From assembly GCA_043228905.1 (NCBI GenBank), contig JBHGNT010000007.1:62001-126000 (forward strand): a DNA stretch of 64,000 nucleotides, in the 5' to 3' direction. The DNA is from Azolla caroliniana. Its lineage: Eukaryota; Polypodiophyta. The notes under the pieces were generated by a model, which saw only the letters and a list, made by a program, of their open reading frames with translations, ran no database searches and was not told the DNA's origin. Below, piece by piece: positions 27,860 to 41,940 of this stretch (its first letter is position 1; the number at the start of each line of letters is the position of its first letter). The position numbers and the translations under genes are program-made.

Positions 27860-30800
27860 TTCGTTTCGCATGTTTGAACACAGAAATCCGATATCACACG
27901 AGCCAGGTATAAACATTTTAATTTACTCACTGGCACTTCTCAACTCCATCCTCAAATAAGCTAATTTCCTCATGTCTCTCGACCTTGCTTTCAAAATCGT
28001 GAATTTTTACTTCTATATCATTACTAGCGTTGTTTGCTTCGATTCGCATGTTTGAACACAAAAATCCGATATCACACGAGCAAGGTATGAACATTTTAAT
28101 TTACTGACAAACTCTTCTCCACTACCTCCTCAAATTTGCTAATTTCGTCATGTCTCTCGACCTGAGTTTCAAAATCTTGATTTTTTAATTCTATATTATA
28201 GCTAGCGTTGTTAGCTTCGATTCGCATGTTTGAACACAGAAATCCGATATCACACGAGCCAGATATGAACATTTTAATTTACTGACGCACTCTTTTCTAC
28301 TGCCTCCTCAAAATTTGCTAATTTTCTCATGTCTCTCGACCTGAGTTTCAAAATCTTGATTTTTTAATTCTATATTATGGCTAGCGTTCTTAGCTTCGAT
28401 TCGCATGTTTGAACACAAAAATCCGATATCACAGGAGCCAGGCATGAACATTTTAATTTACTGACATACTCTTCTCCAAAGCCTCCTCAAATAAGCTAAT
28501 TTCCTCATGTCTCTCGACCTGGCTTTCTAAATCTTGAATTTTTACTTCTATATCATAGCTAGGATTGTTAGCTTCGATTCGCATGTTTGAACACAAAAAT
28601 CCGATATCACACGAGCCAGATATGAACATTTTAATTTACTGACACACTCTTCTCCACTACCTCCTCAAATTTGCTAATTTCCTCATGTCTCTCGACCTGA
28701 GTTTCAAAATCTTGATTTTTTAATTTTATATCATAGCTAGCGTTCTTAGCTTCGATTCGCATGTTTGAACACAAAAATCCGATATCACACGAGCGAGGTA
28801 TGAACATTTTAATTTATTGGCACACTCTTCTCCACTACCTCCTCAAATAAGCTTATTTCGTCATGTCTCTCGACCTGAGTTCCAAAACCTTGATTTTTTA
28901 ATTCTATATCATAGCTAGCGTTGTTAGCTTCGTTTCGCATGTTTGAACACAGAAATCCGATATAACACGAGCCAGGTATAAACATTTTAATTTACTCACT
29001 GGCACTTCTCAACTCCATCCTCAAATAAGCTAATTTCCTCATGTCTCTCGACCTAGGTTTTAAAATCTTTAATTTTTAATTGTATATCATAGCTAGCGTT
29101 GTTAGCTTCGATTCGCATGTTTGAACACAAAAATCCGATATCACACGAGCGAGGTATGAACATTTTAATTTATTGACACACTCTTCTCCACTACCTCCTC
29201 AAATAAGCTAATTTCCTCATGTCTCTCGACCTGAGTTTCAAAACCTTGATTTTTTAATTCTATATCATAGCTAGCGTTGTTAGCTTCGTTTCGCATGTTT
29301 GAACACAGAAATCCGATATCACACGAGCAGGTATAAACATTTTAATTTACTCACTGGCACTTCTCAACTCCATCCTCAAATAAGCTAATTTCCTCATGTC
29401 TCTCGACCTGGGTTTCAAAATCTTGATTTTTTAATTCTATATCATAGCTAGCATTGTTAGCTTCGATTCGCATGTTTGAACACAAAAATCCGATATCACA
29501 CGAGCCAGATATGAACATTTTAATTTACTGACACACTCTTCTCCACTACCTCCTCAAATTTGCTAATTTCCTCATGTCTCTCGACCTGAGTTTCAAAATC
29601 TTGATTTTTTTTATTTTATATCATAGGTAGCGTTCTTAGCTTCGATTCGCATGTTTGAACACAAAAATCCGATATCACACGAGCGAGGTATGAACATTTT
29701 AATTTATTGGCACACTCTTCTCCACTACCTCCTCAAATAAGCTAATTTCGTCATGTCTCTCGACCTGAGTTCCAAAACCTTGATTTTTTAATTCTATATC
29801 ATAGCTAGCATTGTTAGCTTCGTTTCGCATGTTTGAACACAGAAATCCGATATCACACGAGCCAGGTATAAACATTTTAATTTACTCACTGGCACTTCTC
29901 AACTCCATCCTCAAATAAGCTAATTTCCTCATGTCTCTCGACCTTGCTTTCAAAATCGTGAATTTTTACTTCTATATCATTACTAGCGTTGTTTGCTTCG
30001 ATTCGCATGTTTGAACACAAAAATCCGATATCACACGAGCAAGGTATGAACATTTTAATTTACTGACAAACTCTTCTCCACTACCTCCTCAAATTTGCTA
30101 ATTTCGTCATGTCTCTCGACCTGAGTTTCAAAATCTTGATTTTTTAATTCTATATTATAGCTAGCGTTGTTAGCTTCGATTCGCATGTTTGAACACAGAA
30201 ATCCGATATCACACGAGCCAGATATGAACATTTTAATTTACTGACGCACTCTTTTCTACTGCCTCCTCAAAATTTGCTAATTTTCTCATGTCTCTCGACC
30301 TGAGTTTCAAAATCTTGATTTTTTAATTCTATATTATGGCTAGCGTTCTTAGCTTCGATTCGCATGTTTGAACACAAAAATCCGATATCACAGGAGCCAG
30401 GCATGAACATTTTAATTTACTGACATACTCTTCTCCAAAGCCTCCTCAAATAAGCTAATTTCCTCATGTCTCTCGACCTGGCTTTCTAAATCTTGAATTT
30501 TTACTTCTATATCATAGCTAGGATTGTTAGCTTCGATTCGCATGTTTGAACACAAAAATCCGATATCACACGAGCCAGATATGAACATTTTAATTTACTG
30601 ACACACTCTTCTCCACTACCTCCTCAAATTTGCTAATTTCCTCATGTCTCTCGACCTGAGTTTCAAAATCTTGATTTTTTAATTTTATATCATAGCTAGC
30701 GTTCTTAGCTTCGATTCGCATGTTTGAACACAAAAATCCGATATCACACGAGCGAGGTATGAACATTTTAATTTATTGGCACACTCTTCTCCACTACCTC

Positions 30801-31900
30801 CTCAAATAAGCTTATTTCGTCATGTCTCTCGACCTGAGTTCCAAAACCTTGATTTTTTAATTCTATATCATAGCTAGCGTTGTTAGCTTCGTTTCGCATG
30901 TTTGAACACAGAAATCCGATATAACACGAGCCAGGTATAAACATTTTAATTTACTCACTGGCACTTCTCAACTCCATCCTCAAATAAGCTAATTTCCTCA
31001 TGTCTCTCGACCTAGGTTTTAAAATCTTTAATTTTTAATTGTATATCATAGCTAGCGTTGTTAGCTTCGATTCGCATGTTTGAACACAAAAATCCGATAT
31101 CACACGAGCGAGGTATGAACATTTTAATTTATTGACACACTCTTCTCCACTACCTCCTCAAATAAGCTAATTTCCTCATGTCTCTCGACCTGAGTTTCAA
31201 AACCTTGATTTTTTAATTCTATATCATAGCTAGCGTTGTTAGCTTCGTTTCGCATGTTTGAACACAGAAATCCGATATCACACGAGCAGGTATAAACATT
31301 TTAATTTACTCACTGGCACTTCTCAACTCCATCCTCAAATAAGCTAATTTCCTCATGTCTCTCGACCTGGGTTTCAAAATCTTGATTTTTTAATTCTATA
31401 TCATAGCTAGCATTGTTAGCTTCGATTCGCATGTTTGAACACAAAAATCCGATATCACACGAGCCAGATATGAACATTTTAATTTACTGACACACTCTTC
31501 TCCACTACCTCCTCAAATTTGCTAATTTCCTCATGTCTCTCGACCTGAGTTTCAAAATCTTGATTTTTTTTATTTTATATCATAGGTAGCGTTCTTAGCT
31601 TCGATTCGCATGTTTGAACACAAAAATCCGATATCACACGAGCGAGGTATGAACATTTTAATTTATTGGCACACTCTTCTCCACTACCTCCTCAAATAAG
31701 CTAATTTCGTCATGTCTCTCGACCTGAGTTCCAAAACCTTGATTTTTTAATTCTATATCATAGCTAGCATTGTTAGCTTCGTTTCGCATGTTTGAACACA
31801 GAAATCCGATATCACACGAGCCAGGTATAAACATTTTAATTTACTCACTGGCACTTCTCAACTCCATCCTCAAATAAGCTAATTTCCTCATGTCTCTCGA
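27860..31900. repeat. Two tandem copies of a 1,959-bp, 11-monomer higher-order repeat (copy A)
   Basis: Marker variants recur at 1,959 bp (11 x 178 + 1): ttactgacaaactc at 28,101 and 30,060, catgaacatt after gccaggc near 28,440 and 30,399, gatataacacgag near 28,962 and 30,921, and the single-base-shortened cgagcaggtataaac near 29,327 and 31,286. Outer limits are approximate. The same pair is in copy B at +17,939. Confidence 0.82.
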
Positions 31901-34697
31901 CCTTGCTTTCAAAATCTCGAAATTTTACTTCTATATCATTGCTAGCGTTGTTAGCTTCGATTCGCATGTTTGAACACAAAAATCCGATATCACACGAGCG
32001 AGGTATGAACATTTTAATTTACTGACACACTCTTCTCCACTACCTCCTCAAAATTTGCTAATTTCCTCATGTCTCTCGACCTGAGTTTCAAAATCTTGAT
32101 TTTTTAATTCCATATCATAGCTAGCGTTGTTAGCTTCGTTTCGCATGTTTGAACACAGAAATCCGAAATCACACGAGCCTGGTATGAACATTTTAATTTA
32201 CTCACTGGCTCTTCTCAACTCCATCATCAAATAAGCTAATTTCCTCATGTCTCTCGACCTGGGTTTCAAAATCTTGATTTTTTAATTCTATATCATAGCT
32301 AGCATTGTTTGCTTCGATTCGCATGTTTGAACACAAAAATCCGATATCACAAGAGCCAGGTATGAACATTTTAATTTACTGACACACTCTTCTGCACTAC
32401 CTCCTCAAATTTGCTACTTTCCTCATGTCTGTCGACCTGAGGTTCAAAATCTTGATTTTTTAATTCTATATTATAGCTAGCGTTGTTAGCTTCGTTTCAC
32501 ATGTTTGAACACAGAAATCCGATATCACACGAGCCAGGTATGAACATTTTAATTTACTGACACACTCTTCTCCACTACCTCCTCAAATTTGCTAATTTCC
32601 TCATGTCTCTCGACCTGAGTTTCAAAATCTTGATTTTTTAATACTATATCATAGCTAGCGTTGTAAGTTTCGTTTCGCATGTTTGAACACAGAAATCTGA
32701 TATCACACGAGCCAGGTATGAACATTTTAATTTACTCACTAGTTCTTCTCAACTCTATCCTCAAATAAGCTAATTTCCTCATGTCTCTCGACCTTGCTTT
32801 CAAAATCTGGAATTTTTACTTCTATCATAGCTAGCGTTGTTAGCTTCGATTCGCATGTTTGAACACAAAAATCCGATATCACACGAGCCAGGTATGAACA
32901 TTTTAATTTACTGACACACTCTTCTCCACTACCTCCCCAAATTTGCTAATTTCCTCATGTCTCTCGACCTGAGTTTCAAAATCATGATTTTTTAATTCTA
33001 TATCATAGCTAGCGTTGTTAGCTTCGATTCACATGTTTGAACACAAAAATCCGATATCACACGAGCCAGGTATGAACATTTTAATTTATTGACATACTCT
33101 TCTCCACTACCTCCTCAAATAAGCTAATTTCGTCATGTCTCTCGACCTAAGTTCCAAAACCTTGATTTTTTAATTCTATATCATAGCTAGCGTTGTTAGC
33201 TTCGTTTCGCATGTTTGAAGACAGAAATCCGATATCACACGAGCCAGGTATAAACATTTTAATTTACTCATTGGCACTTCTCAACTCCATCCTAAAATAA
33301 TCTAATTTCCTCATGTCTCTCGACCTTGCTTTCAAAATCTTGAATTTTTACTTCTATATCATTGCTAGCGTTGTTAGCCTCGATTCGCATGTTTGAACAC
33401 AAAAATCCGATATCACACGAGCCAGGTATGAACATTTTAATTTACTGACACACTCTTGTCCACTACCTCCTCAAATTTGCTAATTTCCTCATGTACCTCG
33501 ACCTGAGTTTCAAAATCTTGATTTTTTAATTCTATATTATGGCTAGCGTTCTTAGCTTCGATTCGCATGTTTGAACACAAAAATCCGATATCACAGGAGC
33601 CAGGTATGAATATTTTAATTTACTGACATACTCTTCTCCAAAGCCTCCTCAAATTTGCTAATTTCCTCATGTCTCTCGACCTGGCTTTCAAAATCTTGAA
33701 TTTTTACTTCTATATCATAGCTAGGATTGTTAGCTTCGATTCGCATGTTTGAACACAAAAATCTGATATCACACGAGCCAGATATGAACATTTTAATTTA
33801 CTGACACACTCTTCTCCACTACCTCCTCAAATTTGCTAATTTCCTCATGTCTCTCGACCTGAGTTTCAAAATCTTGATTTTTTAATTCTATATCATAGCT
33901 GACGTTGTTTGCTTCGATTCGCATGTTTGAATACAAAAATCCGATATCACACGAGCCAGATATGAACATTTTAATTTACTGACACACTCTTCTCCACTAC
34001 CTCCTCAAATTTGATAATTTCCTCATGTCTCTCGACCTGAGTTTCAAAATCTTGATTTTTTAATTCTATATCATAGCTAGCGTTGTTAGCTTCGTTTCGC
34101 ATGTTTGAACACAGAAATCCGATATCACACGAGCCAGGTATAAACATTTTAATTTACTGACACACTCTTCTCCACTACCTCCTCAAATTTGCTAATTTCC
34201 TCATGTCTCTCGACCTGAGTTTCAAAATTTTGATTTTTTAATTCTATATTATGGCTAGCATTGTTAGCTTCGATTCGCATGTTTGAACACAAAAATCCGA
34301 TATCACAGGAGCAAGGTATGAACATTTTAATTTACTGACATACTCTTCTCCAAAGCCTTCTCAAATTTGCTAATTTCCTCATGTCTCTCGACCTGAGTTT
34401 CAAAATCTTGAATTTTTAAGTCTATATTATAGCTAGCGTTGTTAGCTTCGATTCGCATGTTTGAACACAAAAATCCGATATCACACGAGCGAGGTATGAA
34501 CATTTTAATTTACTGACACACTCTTCTCCACTGCCTCCTCAAATTTGCTAATTTCCTCATATATTTACAAGAAGATGATTTCAACCAATAGTTACAAAGG
34601 GGGGAGAAGAGGGTGCTTATAAGGTCGCCCTCTCTCAACATTCTCTCACTAAAATGACCTCTCGGGAAGGGGGGGAATTTTAACAAACTCATTAACT

Positions 34698-34729
34698 ATG
34701 TGTCATAAGAGTTACATTGTATGACACAT
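34698..34729. repeat. Short inverted repeat in the spacer (9-bp arms)
   Basis: The arms atgtgtcat and atgacacat are perfect complements separated by 14 bp. An identical copy lies at 52,637-52,668 in the second spacer. A hairpin is possible; no function is evident. Confidence 0.6.
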
Positions 34730-34860
34730 TAATTATTGTTACATAGTGGTGGTATGTTCAGACACTTGCATATTCTTAAGGTGTGTTCACACCCTAGAGT
34801 AAGTTGAGTTTGAGTCTCAACACGCCCCTTCAAGCTCAACTTTCGGTGTCGGAAAGTTGG

Positions 34861-34950
34861 CACTTGAGCCTCAAAAGGATTATGTCTTAATTCTTTAGAT
34901 TGCTTATACACTTGAGCCTCAAAAGAATTATATCTTAATTCTTCACATTG
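34861..34950. repeat. 48-bp imperfect tandem repeat in the spacer
   Basis: cacttgagcctcaaaa starts at 34,861 and again at 34,909, followed by similar text (gattatgtcttaattctt and gaattatatcttaattctt). The second spacer carries the same pair at about 52,800-52,889. Confidence 0.7.
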
Positions 34951-37443
34951 TAGGATAGTGTGAGGGTTAGTAATTGAGGTTGATCTTCCACTTTCTCATT
35001 CAACATTGTGGCACTGAAGCTACAATCAAGGTATGAATTCATAAGCATCTTTATAGCCTATTCATGAAACAAAGCCGCCACATCATGTGTCATGGAATAG
35101 CTTGAGCATGGAAGAATGAAGGTCAAAAGAAGTTAGACAAAGAGAAGAAGCAAAAACTTGACACAAGGAATATGCAAATGGGAAGTTCTTATGTCCTTAG
35201 AGTGAACCTTGATAGAACTAACTTCATATGTTGGAAATACAATATCCACCCATTCCTGTGTTGAGCAAGGGCATCGAGCGACTTTTATGTCAAAAAAAAT
35301 TATTACATGCCAAATCCACACCAAATAGCAACAAGAGGGCCAACATTGTTCACATGCTTGGCTAAGAGATGTACAAGCTTTGCAAATGAAAACTTATAAA
35401 GACTATGTTCTCACTATAAACATTGGCATGTAATGTCTTGGGGAACATTGAACTCTGTCACCATTTTGTTGGTCTACTTCTGTTGGCGGTGTGGTGCTCA
35501 TGTTCTAATCTACCTTCTACTATAGCAACAATGTTTTTGAAACCAAAACAATACATGACAAAATCATCCTCTCGTCTAATATTATGGCACTAGAAAATTA
35601 GATCATTTAAAAATTGTTTCAATCTACATGGTGTATATTCTTGATGACAAATATGTTTAACTTACTCTTGCATTTAGTGGGGTGACAAATATACCATCAA
35701 ATATATACTGTACTAAATCACTATTAGAATATGAAAGATTAGAAAGAATAAACATTAATATAAATAACAAATATATCATAAATAAATAAAACGAGAATAA
35801 ATCATGTAACCACCTATTATTGTGACTTTTGTACACAATGACAGTACAACACATTCAAGTGAGATTTGTACACAATGAATGCTCCCACGATTAACTTCCC
35901 TTTAAAATGTAGCATCTACCATGATCATAATGTAGTCTCTCTTTTATCATCAAATTAAGTTACATATATCCAATTTTACTTCTATATCATTGCTAGCGTT
36001 GTTTGCTTCGATTCGCATGTTTGAACACAAAAATCCGATATCACACGAGCGAGGTATGAACATTTTAATTTACTGACACACTCTTCTCCACTACCTCCTC
36101 AAATTTGCTAATTTCCTCATGTCTCTCGACTTGAGTTTCAAAATCTTGATTATTTATTTCCATATCATAGCTAGCGTTGTTAGCTTCGATTCGCATGTTT
36201 GAACACAAAAATCCGATATCACACGAGCGAGGTATGAACATTTTAATTAATTGACACACTCTTCTCCACTACCTCCTCAAATAAGCTAATTTCCTCATGT
36301 CTCTCGACCTGAGTTTCAAAACCTTGAATTTTTAATTCTATATCATAGCTAGCGTTGTTAGCTTCGTTTCGCATGTTTGAACACAGAAATCCGATATCAC
36401 ACGAGCCAGGTATAAACATTTTAATTTACTCACTGGCACTTCTCAACTCCATCCTCAAATAAGCTAATTTCCTCATGTCTCTCGACCTTGCTTTCAAAAT
36501 CGTGAATTTTTACTTCTATATCATTGCTAGCGTTGTTTGCTTCGATTCGCATGTTTGAACACAAAAATCCGATATCACACGAGCGAGGTATGAACATTTT
36601 AATTTACTGACACACTCTTCTCCACTACCTCCTCAAAATTTGCTAATTTCCTCATGTCTCTCGACTTGAGTTTCAAAATCTTGATTATTTATTTCCATAT
36701 CATTGCTAGCGTTGTTTGCTTCGATTCGCATGTTTGAACACAAAAATCCGATATCACACGAGCGAGGTATGAACATTTTAATTTACTGACACACTCTTCT
36801 CCACTACCTCCTCAAATTTGCTAATTTCCTCATGTCTCTCGACTTGAGTTTCAAAATCTTGATTATTTATTTCCATATCATAGCTAGCGTTGTTAGCTTC
36901 GATTCGCATGTTTGAACACAAAAATCCGATATCACACGAGCGAGGTATGAACATTTTAATTAATTGACACACTCTTCTCCACTACCTCCTCAAATAAGCT
37001 AATTTCCTCATGTCTCTCGACCTGAGTTTCAAAACCTTGAATTTTTAATTCTATATCATAGCTAGCGTTGTTAGCTTCGTTTCGCATGTTTGAACACAGA
37101 AATCCGATATCACACGAGCCAGGTATAAACATTTTAATTTACTCACTGCCACTTCTCAACTCCATCCTCAAATAAGCTAATTTCCTCATGTCTCTCGACC
37201 TTGCTTTCAAAATCGTGAATTTTTACTTCTATATCATTGCTAGCGTTGTTTGCTTCGATTCGCATGTTTGAACACAAAAATCCGATATCACACGAGCGAG
37301 GTATGAACATTTTAATTTACTGACACACTCTTCTCCACTACCTCCTCAAATTTGCTAATTTCCTCATGTCTCTCGACTTGAGTTTCAAAATCTTGATTAT
37401 TTATTTCCATATCATAGCTAGCGTTGTTAGCTTCGATTCGCAT

Positions 37444-40400
37444 GTTTGAACGCAAAAATCCGATATCACAAGAGCCAGGTATGAACATTTTAATTTACTG
37501 ACACACTCTTCTCCACTACCTCCTCAAATTTGCTAATTTCCTCATGTCTCTCGACCTGAGTTTCAAAATCTTGATTTTTTAATTTTATATCATAGCTAGC
37601 GTTGTTAGCTTCGATTCGCATGTTTGAACACAAAAATCCGATATCACACGAGCGAGGTATGAACATTTTAATTAATTGACACACTCTTCTCCACTACCTC
37701 CTCAAATAAGCTAATTTCCTCATGTCTCTCGACCTGAGTTTCAAAACCTTGAATTTTTAATTCTATATCATAGCTAGCGTTGTTAGCTTCGTTTCGCATG
37801 TTTGAACACAGAAATCCGATATCACACGAGCCAGGTATAAACATTTTAATTTACTCACTGGCACTTCTCAACTCCATCCTCAAATAAGCTAATTTCCTCA
37901 TGTCTCTCGACCTGGGTTTCAAAATCTTGATTTTTTAATTCTATATCATAGCTAGCATTGTTTGCTTCGATTCGCATGTTTGAACACAAAAATCCGATAT
38001 CACACGAGCAAGGTATGAACATTTTAATTTACTGACACACTCTTCTCCACTACCTCCTCAAATTTGCTAATTTCCTCATGTCTCTCGACTTGAGTTTCAA
38101 AATCTTGATTTTTTATTTCCATATCATAGCTAGCGTTGTTAGCTTCGTTTCGCATGTTTGAACAGAGAAATCCGAAATCACACGAGCCAGGTATGAACAT
38201 TTTAATTTACTCACTGGCTCTTCTCAACTCCATCTTCAAATAAGCTAATTTCCTCATGTCTCTCGACCTGGGTTTCAAAATCTTGATTTTTTAATTCTAT
38301 ATCATAGCTAGCATTGTTAGCTTCGCTTCGCATGTTTGAACGCAAAAATCCGATATCACAAGAGCCAGGTATGAACATTTTAATTTACTGACACACTCTT
38401 CTCCACTACCTCCTCAAATTTGCTAATTTCCTCATGTCTCTCGACCTGAGTTTCAAAATATTGATTTTTTAATTTTATATCATAGCTAGCGTTCTTAGCT
38501 TCGATTCGCATGTTTGAACACAAAAATCCGATATCACACGAGCGAGGTATGAACATTTTAATTTATTGGCACACTCTTCTCCACTACCTCCTCAAATAAG
38601 CTAATTTCGTCATGTCTCTCGACCTGAGTTCCAAAACCTTGATTTTTTAATTCTATATCATAGCTAGCGTTGTTAGCTTCGTTTCGCATGTTTGAACACA
38701 GAAATCCGATATCACACGAGCCAGGTATAAACATTTTAATTTACTCACTGGCACTTCTCAACTCCATCCTCAAATAAGCTAATTTCCTCATGTCTCTCGA
38801 CCTTGCTTTCAAAATCTCGAAATTTTACTTCTATATCATTGCTAGCGTTGTTAGCTTCGATTCGCATGTTTGAACACAAAAATCCGATATCACACGAGCG
38901 AGGTATGAACATTTTAATTTACTGACACACTCTTCTCCACTACCTCCTCAAATTTGCTAATTTCCTCATGTCTCTCGACTTGAGTTTCAAAATCTTGATT
39001 ATTTATTTCCATATCATAGCTAGCGTTGTTAGCTTCGTTTCGCATGTTTGAACAGAGAAATCCGAAATCACACGAGCCAGGTATGAACATTTTAATTTAC
39101 TCACTGGCTCTTCTCAACTCCATTATCAAATAAGCTAATTTCCTCATGTCTCTCGACCTGGGTTTCAAAATCTTGATTTTTTAATTCTATATCATACCTA
39201 GCATTGTTAGCTTCGATTCGCATGTTTGAACGCAAAAATCCGATATCACAAGAGCCAGGTATGAACATTTTAATTTACTGACACACTCTTCTCCACTACC
39301 TCCTCAAATTTGCTAATTTCCTCATGTCTCTCGACCTGAGTTTCAAAATCTTGATTTTTTAATTTTATATCATAGCTAGCGTTGTTAGCTTCGATTCGCA
39401 TGTTTGAACACAAAAATCCGATATCACACGAGCGAGGTATGAACATTTTAATTAATTGACACACTCTTCTCCACTACCTCCTCAAATAAGCTAATTTCCT
39501 CATGTCTCTCGACCTGAGTTTCAAAACCTTGAATTTTTAATTCTATATCATAGCTAGCGTTGTTAGCTTCGTTTCGCATGTTTGAACACAGAAATCCGAT
39601 ATCACACGAGCCAGGTATAAACATTTTAATTTACTCACTGGCTCTTCTCAACTCCATTATCAAATAAGCTAATTTCCTCATGTCTCTCGACCTGGGTTTC
39701 AAAATCTTGATTTTTTAATTCTATATCATACCTAGCATTGTTAGCTTCGATTCGCATGTTTGAACGCAAAAATCCGATATCACAAGAGCCAGGTATGAAC
39801 ATTTTAATTTACTGACACACTCTTCTCCACTACCTCCTCAAATTTGCTAATTTCCTCATGTCTCTCGACCTGAGTTTCAAAATCTTGATTTTTTAATTTT
39901 ATATCATAGCTAGCGTTGTTAGCTTCGATTCGCATGTTTGAACACAAAAATCCGATATCACACGAGCGACGTATGAACATTTTAATTAATTGACACACTC
40001 TTCTCCACTACCTCCTCAAATAAGCTAATTTCCTCATGTCTCTCGACCTGAGTTTCAAAACCTTGAATTTTTAATTCTATATCATAGCTAGCGTTGTTAG
40101 CTTCGTTTCGCATGTTTGAACACAGAAATCCGATATCACACGAGCCAGGTATAAACATTTTAATTTACTCACTGGCACTTCTCAACTCCATCCTCAAATA
40201 AGCTAATTTCCTCATGTCTCTCGACCTGGGTTTCAAAATCTTGATTTTTTAATTCTATATCATAGCTAGCATTGTTTGCTTCGATTCGCATGTTTGAACA
40301 CAAAAATCCGATATCACACGAGCAAGGTATGAACATTTTAATTTACTGACACACTCTTCTCCACTACCTCCTCAAATTTGCTAATTTCCTCATGTCTCTC

Positions 40401-41940
40401 GACTTGAGTTTCAAAATCTTGATTTTTTATTTCCATATCATAGCTAGCGTTGTTAGCTTCGTTTCGCATGTTTGAACAGAGAAATCCGAAATCACACGAG
40501 CCAGGTATGAACATTTTAATTTACTCACTGGCTCTTCTCAACTCCATCTTCAAATAAGCTAATTTCCTCATGTCTCTCGACCTGGGTTTCAAAATCTTGA
40601 TTTTTTAATTCTATATCATAGCTAGCATTGTTAGCTTCGCTTCGCATGTTTGAACGCAAAAATCCGATATCACAAGAGCCAGGTATGAACATTTTAATTT
40701 ACTGACACACTCTTCTCCACTACCTCCTCAAATTTGCTAATTTCCTCATGTCTCTCGACCTGAGTTTCAAAATATTGATTTTTTAATTTTATATCATAGC
40801 TAGCGTTCTTAGCTTCGATTCGCATGTTTGAACACAAAAATCCGATATCACACGAGCGAGGTATGAACATTTTAATTTATTGGCACACTCTTCTCCACTA
40901 CCTCCTCAAATAAGCTAATTTCGTCATGTCTCTCGACCTGAGTTCCAAAACCTTGATTTTTTAATTCTATATCATAGCTAGCGTTGTTAGCTTCGTTTCG
41001 CATGTTTGAACACAGAAATCCGATATCACACGAGCCAGGTATAAACATTTTAATTTACTCACTGGCACTTCTCAACTCCATCCTCAAATAAGCTAATTTC
41101 CTCATGTCTCTCGACCTTGCTTTCAAAATCTCGAAATTTTACTTCTATATCATTGCTAGCGTTGTTAGCTTCGATTCGCATGTTTGAACACAAAAATCCG
41201 ATATCACACGAGCGAGGTATGAACATTTTAATTTACTGACACACTCTTCTCCACTACCTCCTCAAATTTGCTAATTTCCTCATGTCTCTCGACTTGAGTT
41301 TCAAAATCTTGATTATTTATTTCCATATCATAACTAGCGTTGTTAGCTTCGTTTCGCATGTTTGAACAGAGAAATCCGAAATCACACGAGCCAGGTATGA
41401 ACATTTTAATTTACTCACTGGCTCTTCTCAACTCCATTATCAAATAAGCTAATTTCCTCATGTCTCTCGACCTGGGTTTCAAAATCTTGATTTTTTAATT
41501 CTATATCATACCTAGCATTGTTAGCTTCGATTCGCATGTTTGAACGCAAAAATCCGATATCACAAGAGCCAGGTATGAACATTTTAATTTACTGACACAC
41601 TCTTCTCCACTACCTCCTCAAATTTGCTAATTTCCTCATGTCTCTCGACCTGAGTTTCAAAATCTTGATTTTTTAATTTTATATCATAGCTAGCGTTGTT
41701 AGCTTCGATTCGCATGTTTGAACACAAAAATCCGATATCACACGAGCGAGGTATGAACATTTTAATTAATTGACACACTCTTCTCCACTACCTCCTCAAA
41801 TAAGCTAATTTCGTCATGTCTCTCGACCTGAGTTTCAAAACCTTGAATTTTTAATTCTATATCATAGCTAGCGTTGTTAGCTTCGTTTCGCATGTTTGAA
41901 CACAGAAATCCGATATCACACGAGCCAGGTATAAACATTT
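37444..41940. repeat. Two copies of the 2,314-bp, 13-monomer higher-order repeat (copy B)
   Basis: This is the copy-B counterpart of the pair at 21,820-26,314, offset by 15,624, with the same 2,314-bp spacing (37,490/39,804 and 39,270/41,584). Copy B reads aatattgatt where both copy-A units read aatattcatt. A private change, cataactagc, occurs near 41,330 in one B unit only. Confidence 0.73.

Larger units (their letters stand above)
1..34560. repeat. 178-bp satellite array, block 1 (about 194 monomers)
   Basis: Head-to-tail monomers follow one another from the first base; the unit starting aacattttaatt at position 1 restarts at 179, giving a 178-bp period. Nearly every monomer keeps the same landmarks on the plus strand: cattttaattta, a variable ctcttctccactacc/cttctcaactccatc part, gctaatttcctcatgtctctcgacc, an A/T-rich middle, tatcatagctagcgttgtt, cgcatgtttgaacac and atccgatatcacacgagc. 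Several variant classes alternate, for example ctgacacac...caaatttgc against ctcactggc...caaataagc. The array stops inside a monomer, after ttcctcat at 34,560. Length, AT richness and higher-order structure fit a centromeric or pericentromeric satellite; this is inference. Most monomers carry NheI (gctagc) and EcoRV (gatatc) sites, so either digest should give a 178-bp ladder. I recognise no named satellite family. Confidence 0.97.
20352..35975. repeat. Segmental tandem duplication, copy A (15.6 kb)
   Basis: This segment holds the last 14.2 kb of satellite block 1 plus the 1.4-kb non-satellite spacer. It repeats as copy B (35,976-53,914), first at an offset of 15,624 up to about 26.3 kb, then at 17,939 to the end. 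Private markers shared with B include ctcactgccac (about 21,521 and 37,145), gagcgacgtatg (about 24,343 and 39,967) and the deletion variant ctctcgccttgc (26,374 and 44,313). The 1.4-kb spacer looks identical wherever I compared it. Small differences exist: A has aatattcatt at about 22,836 and 25,149 where B has aatattgatt. Copy A ends at ccaatt (35,975), fused to satellite. Confidence 0.93.
34561..35975. other. Non-satellite spacer, copy A (1.4 kb); possible decayed retroelement piece
   Basis: Unique-looking, AT-rich DNA between two satellite blocks, repeated at 52,500-53,914. No open frame above 65 codons. A short plus-strand stretch at 35,208-35,264 reads LDRTNFICWKYNIHPFLC then a stop; the (L)DxTNFxxWK pattern resembles the N-terminal Gag of plant Ty1-copia elements. 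The resemblance is weak and rests on this motif alone. I see no long terminal repeats, primer-binding site or integrase/RT motifs. Short internal repeats are listed separately. The spacer starts after ttcctcat and ends at ccaatt. Confidence 0.6.

Noticed and set aside
1-34560. CRISPR array or phage-like repeat
   Set aside because: The repeats are contiguous 178-bp units without unique spacers, in a genome with introns; this is a eukaryotic satellite.
34510-35854. Four short minus-strand open frames (60-65 codons) in the spacer, repeated at 52,449-53,793
   Set aside because: No family similarity, no splice context, and the first one starts or ends in satellite. Their identity in both copies only reflects the duplication.
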